From Kalaharituber pfeilii (taxonomy: Eukaryota > Ascomycota > Pezizomycetes > Pezizales > Pezizaceae), in assembly GCA_015179045.1 (NCBI GenBank), contig WHUZ01000047.1, forward strand, positions 62,001 through 126,000: a stretch of DNA of 64,000 bases, given 5' to 3'. The position numbers and the translations under genes are program-made. Below, one piece after another: positions 59,084-64,000 of this stretch. A model generated the notes under the pieces. It was not told where the DNA came from. It saw only the letters and a list, made by a program, of their open reading frames with translations, and did not search any database. Within the stretch, counting starts at the first letter, position 1. Each line of letters starts with the position of its first letter.

Positions 59084-59613
59084 AGCAGTCATATATACGC
59101 GCTGCAATGGCAGTATAAGCAGCCATATATGCACGCCGCAATGGCAGTATAAGCAGCCATATATGCGCGCCGCAATAGCAGTATAAGCAGCCATATATGC
59201 GCGCCGCAATAGCAGTATCAGCAGCCATATATGCGCGCCGCAATAGCAGTATCAGCAGCCATATATGCGCGCCGTAATGGCAGTATAAGCAGCCATATAT
59301 GTATGCCGGAATAGAAGTGTAAGCAGCCATATATATGCGCTGGAATGGAAGTATCAGCAGCCATATATGCGCGCCGCAATAGCAGTATCAGCAGCCATAT
59401 ATGCGCGCCGTAATGGCAGTATCAGCAGCCATATATGCGCGCTGCAATGGCAGTATAAGCAGCCATATATGCGCGCCGCAATGGCAGTATAAGCAGCCAT
59501 ATATGCGCGCCGCAATGGCAGTATAAGTAGCCATATATGCGCGCCGGAATAGAAGTGTAAGCAGGCATATATACGTGCTGGAATGGAAGTATTAGCAGCC
59601 ATATATACAACCC
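59084..59613. repeat. 34-bp minisatellite, B-right (expanded)
   Basis: About fifteen units, twice the number in the other three arrays. Frames across it read as a periodic 34-residue peptide (three units = 102 bp) but are not treated as genes. Confidence 0.85.
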
Positions 59614-59628
59614 CAGTTGTTGCGATAG

Positions 59629-61329
59629 ATGTCAGTTACGACTAATCCCTGGGATTAACTATGTGGAAACCATAGGACCCATCATGCTATCGCTACTAAA
59701 CATTTCTGACGTGTATACTACTCCTCCGAGAAAAATGTCCACATCTAAAGTACAACAAGAAGCTATGAAATCTGCACTGCATCAATTTCACAAACATCTG
59801 TCCTCAGTATATAGTTTTGGTGCAAATGCTTTTAGTGACGAATTTGTATTTCTGAGTGATGATGATATCAACCGTATATCAAGGTGTTGTACAGATGTGT
59901 TTGACCTTGCTTCTTTACAAAAAGTACTTATAGGAAAGTGGAAAATTCTTTATTCACCTTTAGGGATGCATATTAATGCTCTACTAACCCTACTCAAACA
60001 TGTTCTAGCAAATATCACTGTGGCCGCAAAGCCTACCCGAGGACCGTGAGTAGGAGTCTTAGAGGTTGCGGAAACCTCAAAGCAGTTTCCGCAGCTACCT
60101 CCAACTTGAAAGCAGCCACCGGAAACTCCAACTTAAAAGCAGTTTCCGCAGCCACCGGAAACTCCAACTTGAAAGCAGTTTCCGCAGCCACCGGAAACTC
60201 CAAAGCAGTTTCCACAGCTACCGGAAACTCCAAAGCAGTTTCCACAGCTACCGGAAACTCCAAAGCAGTTTCCGCAGCTACCGGAAACCTCAGTGCAGTT
60301 TCCCCAACCACCAACGCAGTCCGAAACCTCAAAGTAGTTTCTGCAAGCCCCAGAAACTACAAAGCAGTTTCCGAGTCCGCGACCCCCGGAAACTTGACCT
60401 CAAAGCAGTTCTCACAGTTCCTACAGTTTCTACAGTTTCTGCAATTTTCCGCAACCACCGGAAACATAATTGATGTTTCCGCAATCACCGGAATACAATT
60501 GACGTTTCCGTAACTACCGGAAATGCAATTGACGTTTCCGCAACCACCGGAAACGCAATTAGCATTTCCACAACCACCAGAAATGCAATTTGCATTTCTG
60601 CAACCACCGGAAACCTCAAAGCAGTTTCTACAACCACCAGAAATGCAATTGACGAAGTTTCTGCAACCACCGGAAACACAATTGACGTTTCTACAACCAC
60701 TAGAAATGCAATTGGCGTTTCCACAACCACCAGAAATGCACTTTGCATTTCTGCAACCACCAGAAACCTCAAAGCAGTTTCTACAACCACCAGAAATGCA
60801 ATTGACGAAGTTTCTGCAACCACCGGAAACACAATTGACGTTTCTACAACCACTAGAAATGCAATTGGCGTTTCCACAACCACCAGAAATGCACTTTGCA
60901 TTTCTGCAACCACCGGAAACCTCAAAGCAGTTTCTACAACCACCAGAAATGCAATTGACGAAGTTTCTGCAACCACCGGAAACACAATTGACGTTTCTAC
61001 AACCACTAGAAATGCAATTGGCGTTTCCACAACTACCGGAAATGCAATTGACATTTCCGCAACCACCGGAAACGCAATTGATGTTTCCGCAACCACCAGA
61101 AACGCAATTCGCATTTCCACAACTACCAGAAATGCAATTTGCATTTCTGCAACCACCGGAAACCTCAAAGCAGTTTCTACAACCACAGGAAACCGTAAAG
61201 CAGTTTCTGCAACCACCGGAAACCTCAAAGCAGTTTCCGCAACCCCCAGAAATGCAATCCCCACTTCCGCAACCTCCGAAAACCCAAACGCAGCTTAAAG
61301 AACTCCAACAGAATGATACTCCAAAATGA
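59629..61329 (+). pseudogene. unknown ORF with PETQLTFPQP repeats, copy B-right
   Basis: Frame from METIGPIM (59663) is open to KPTRGP and a TGA at 60047-60049, where the left copies have TGG. A later one-base loss near 60493 changes frame. From 60523 there are 268 open codons of 10-11-residue repeats (MQLTFPQPPE, TSKQFLQPPE, MQLTKFLQPPE), ending PPKTQTQLKELQQNDTPK at 61329. Together the copies suggest an original protein of an N-terminal ~150-residue domain plus a long P/Q/T/F repeat tail. Confidence 0.55.
60060..61300. repeat. 30-bp near-palindromic repeat array, B-right, with 153-bp higher-order units
   Basis: About forty basic units. Within it a 153-bp block (one 33-bp plus four 30-bp units) is repeated three times, beginning near 60641, 60794 and 60947. 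Confidence 0.85.
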
Positions 61330-61359
61330 AACACAACCATCTGATTCCCAATCACTATA

Positions 61360-61686
61360 TTGGAAAACAATGAGACCCTAATTCCTGCCATAGTCCCCAA
61401 TACTGCACCAAAAAAATTAGGGTGCCCCCGTGGGGGTGCTCAGCCATTTGAACCTTCCAATTGTGATCATATACGAAATCCAGATGAGAAACTCCGGTTT
61501 ATTGAGCAGGCTAGGTTGGCTCATACTATCAGTGAGATATGAACTTTGCCAATGCCTGCTGGTATGAAGCCTTGAGAGGAGATAGCTATGGACTTTGTTA
61601 GAGAACTACCTGAATCCAAGAGCTTTAATGCTGTTTTAGTTGTCACAGACCGGTTCACCAAAAAGGTAATACTATACACCCCTTAG
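61360..61686 (+). pseudogene. Ty3/gypsy integrase-core relic, unit B
   Basis: Same as the unit A copy: TGA at 61573 where Trp is expected, then EEIAMDFVRELPESKSFNAV and TDRFTKKVILYTP, stop at 61684. It keeps DRFTKK where unit A reads DRFTKN. Confidence 0.65.
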
Positions 61687-61728
61687 CTGTAATATCCAGT
61701 ACCTTCCAGCGCTCACCGTAACTGGAGC

Positions 61729-62067
61729 CTAGCCCCTCACGCCTGTAACAAGTTTACATAATATTGGTATAGTGTTTTGAAAATGTTCAGTAATATCCTT
61801 CATGTTGAATTTCTCTGTAATCTCAGGAGTTAACTTTGAGGGTAGGAGGCGTATCTTTGGTGAATTCAGTAGGGTTCTAATGTCCTTTTCAAGAATTAGA
61901 CAGAACTAATTGAATAGAATCTCAGTCATTTAAGTACTACAGTCTTGAAGTACATCAATATTTCCTTGCATCAATCGCTTTCCCACATATGACTTCTCCA
62001 GAATTAGTTCCACGATATGTATACCTCCACTGGCAACTCGAGTCCTAGGAACCTGACTACCTTGCAT
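61729..62067 (-). pseudogene. unidentified coding relic, unit B
   Basis: Colinear with 49112-49450, same length (339 nt) and same internal stops, so the decay predates the duplication. One visible difference is VELILEK instead of VEQILEK. Confidence 0.4.
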
Positions 62068-62895
62068 TTGATCTTACGAACCGGTGAATCTAATAGTACT
62101 TGAAACATAGAGAGTTACCATCTACCAGGCTAAAAAGACACTTGACTAGCTATACTCGCTAGTCTTCTGCGTAGCTCGTATAGTACTCATTTATGCAATT
62201 GCGGTGCCTTTCCAGCTATCGCATGTCGCTTGCGTATATGCGCAATTCGTATTCTTTTCCGCCTCTTTGTTGTCTAGCCGACGTTTAAAGGCGTACTCGG
62301 CTTGTTGTGCCGGCGCCTTGCCCTTGCGCTTCTTGGCTACGACGTTAAATACGAAGGAGATAAAGAAAATTAACAACCCCCAACCCACCCGCCTCATCTG
62401 TCTGCCCACATCACTAACTCCACCAGGCGGTCCGGTTCATCCTCCTAGGCGTCGGCGGCCTCGTTAACGTCCCCAGCCCCCCGGCCACCACCTCTTCTTC
62501 CATACCTCAAATCTCTCTGAACAAATGTAACCCTCGACCCTTCCGCCATCCCCTATCACCTGCATTCCGGACCATCCGCCTTTCCTATCTCGTACCTCTA
62601 CACCTCAGTCCCTTCCCTCTACGTGATCCGGTCACAGGACGTTAAAAAGGGGGCCTACATTGAGATTTTTCCTAATCCCTACATTAAATTTCTTGGGTTC
62701 TGACGTTGTGTAAAAGAAAATGATGACGCTGATAATTGGGATATGGAGAAGAGAGGAATGAACACCAGAATGGTAGAGATTTCATGCGAGGTGAAGGACA
62801 ATTAGCAACGAAGGAGTAATAGCGCTATGAGTATACCCATGCGCAAGAGGACAATGAGTAAATGGCAGATTTTCTGGCCAAATGGTCTAGTCTTA
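62068..62895. other. right end of unit B, no gene seen
   Basis: Counterpart of 49451-50307, with a ~30-bp deletion near 62100. No recognisable gene. Confidence 0.5.
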
Positions 62896-64000
62896 TATGT
62901 ACCAGCCCAGCACCATCACCCCGCCCAAGTCGGGAAAGAAGCTCTTACCGTCCCCGAGACTTTTCGGACTGACCGACTTCTCGCTGGTATATTCCCTCCG
63001 CCGCCGCCGCCGCCGTTGTTGACGTTGGTATTCCTGCCCTCGCATCCACTAATGCTTTGTACCGGATATACTCATACCCACATTTTGGTATCTCCCCTCC
63101 TCCTATCCTCAAGTATTGCGATCGCTGTTGTATGCATATCTTATTACCCAAATTCGTTACACGTACTGCTTCTAAATCCAATTCGACCCCAACTCGCCCA
63201 CGCGCTTAATTGCTACTCTCGAATAGAAATCAGATCAAATCAAACTATGCTGAAGTACCTATAACAACTAGGAAACAATTAACCTCAAGAAGAAATCCAA
63301 GAAACCAAAAAAAAAAAAAAAAAAAAAAAAAATTACGTAGAAGATGCGGAAACCGGCAATCCTGCTCTGAGTGTGCTTAGCTAACTCTAAGACATAAGCG
63401 GAAGATTTTGTTATACTTACCAGAATATATTCGATATAAGCATACTACGCCTTCCCTCGAAGATGTGTTTCTATGTCGGAGCGAGAAAGAGCACACCGTT
63501 TGGATGCAATTAGTACGTCCACAATACTGTTCCATCCTTTCTTCGCTGCCCATACGGCTGCCGGAAAACCCGTATTATCTACTGTATTGACGTCTACATC
63601 GTCACGATCGACAAGAAGCCGCACAATGGCCTCATGCCCCATCTGAGCTGCCAATGACAACAGCGTCCGGCCATCATTATCCTTCGAATCAGCATTAACA
63701 TCCTCCCGCTCAATAAGCAGCCGCACAATGGCCTCATGTCCTTTCTCAGCTGCCCATGACAATGGAGTCCGGCCATCTTTGTCCTTCGAATCAGCATTGA
63801 CATCCTCACGCTCAACAAGCAGCTGCACAATGGCCTCATGTCCATACTCAGCTGCCAATGACAATGGAGTCTGGCCATAGTTGTCCTTCAAATCGGCATC
63901 AACATCCTCACGCTCAGCAAGCAGCCGCACAATGCCCTCACACCCCCACCCCATCTGAGCTGCCAATGACAATGGAGTTCGGCCATTATTATCCTTCGAA
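62896..64000. repeat. segmental duplication unit C (incomplete)
   Basis: Begins like A and B. It lacks about 200 bp present in A between GCATATCTTA and TTACCCAAATTCG (junction near 63140) and carries no retroposon at the TCAAGTATTGCGATCG site. A long A tract lies at about 63306-63331, shared with A and B but of different length. Confidence 0.85.
63445..64000 (-). CDS. NACHT-ankyrin NLR-like protein, copy C (3' part, cut by window edge)
   Basis: Open from the right edge to TAA/TAG at 63445, encoding about five ankyrin units and the family C-terminus (NTGFPAAVWAAKKG...RCALSRSDIETHLRGKA). Units here are more divergent from each other than in copies A and B (SLAAQMG, SLAAEYG, VDADLKDNYG). The unit nearest the edge has two extra residues (AAQMGWGCEGIVRLL against AAQMGHEAIVRLL). 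The NACHT part should lie beyond the window. No lesion is visible in this portion. Confidence 0.8.
   Translation of the reverse strand, partial: SKDNNGRTPLSLAAQMGWGCEGIVRLLAEREDVDADLKDNYGQTPLSLAAEYGHEAIVQLLVEREDVNADSKDKDGRTPLSWAAEKGHEAIVRLLIEREDVNADSKDNDGRTLLSLAAQMGHEAIVRLLVDRDDVDVNTVDNTGFPAAVWAAKKGWNSIVDVLIASKRCALSRSDIETHLRGKA

Larger units (their letters stand above)
56971..61329. mobile_element. inverted pair of the unrecognised mobile element, unit B
   Basis: Left terminus is the complement of TAGGGTG at 58053-58059; right terminus is TAGGGTG at 58926-58932. Only about 870 bp separates them, against about 2.85 kb in unit A. Internal organisation is the same as in unit A. Confidence 0.45.
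50308..62895. repeat. segmental duplication unit B (about 12.6 kb)
   Basis: Same gene and element order as unit A, with very high nucleotide similarity. Main differences are a 202-bp retroposon insertion at 50551, fewer ankyrin units, loss of about 2 kb at the centre of the inverted element pair (junction near 58603) and a longer 30-bp repeat array. Confidence 0.9.

Noticed and set aside
60060..61300. CRISPR-like array
   Set aside because: Units are degenerate tandem 30-bp repeats without unique spacers, in a fungal context, and continue an open frame.

Overview
This window looks like nuclear DNA of a filamentous ascomycete (Pezizomycotina). The genes have short GT-AG introns (about 56-120 nt). 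The proteins are of fungal types: an MFS sugar transporter, a microbial-type PARG, and STAND/NLR proteins with ankyrin repeats. Helitron, hAT, LINE and Ty3/gypsy remnants occur between them. I see no rRNA, tRNA or CRISPR. The genus cannot be fixed from sequence alone.

Layout. Positions 1-35 kb are gene-poor. They hold a fungal multi-pass membrane protein that may be frameshifted (3.0-4.0 kb), a single-exon microbial-type PARG homologue (10.6-11.6 kb), a five-exon MFS sugar transporter on the minus strand (12.6-15.0 kb) and a two-exon VWA-domain protein on the minus strand (23.6-26.3 kb). The spacers carry small mobile elements: a TA-flanked MITE (7.1-7.7 kb), two near-identical 63-bp poly(A) retroposons with 12-bp target duplications (1.65 and 28.1 kb), and a larger poly(A) retroposon (21.2 kb). 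A hAT transposase relic (28.7-29.9 kb) is followed by a nearly complete but decayed, intron-containing Helitron Rep-helicase (30.2-35.4 kb).

From about 35.96 kb to the right edge the window is a head-to-tail segmental duplication: unit A (35964-50307), unit B (50308-62895) and unit C (62896 to beyond the edge). Each unit carries, on the minus strand, an NLR-like gene: an N-terminal STAND-associated domain, a NACHT P-loop ATPase and a long ankyrin array of near-identical 102-bp repeats. Copy A is open (predicted 1763 aa, about 24 ankyrin units). Copy B has fewer units and a single-base deletion inside the array. Copy C is cut by the window edge.

Downstream in units A and B is a pair of inverted copies of an unrecognised element. 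It has a TAGGGTG end, a GGGTT-rich subterminal block, a 34-bp minisatellite, an unknown ORF and an array of 30-bp near-palindromic repeats that continues the ORF. All four ORF copies are broken. Unit A also has an extra ~2 kb centre with a LINE 3'-end relic. A Ty3/gypsy integrase relic and another decayed coding block close each unit.

The right half therefore looks like a recently and repeatedly amplified NLR locus embedded in transposon debris, the kind of place where fungal NLR repertoires change quickly. Most stops in the mobile genes are one transition (C to T or G to A) from a sense codon, which would fit RIP-like or deamination mutagenesis, but this was judged by eye only.
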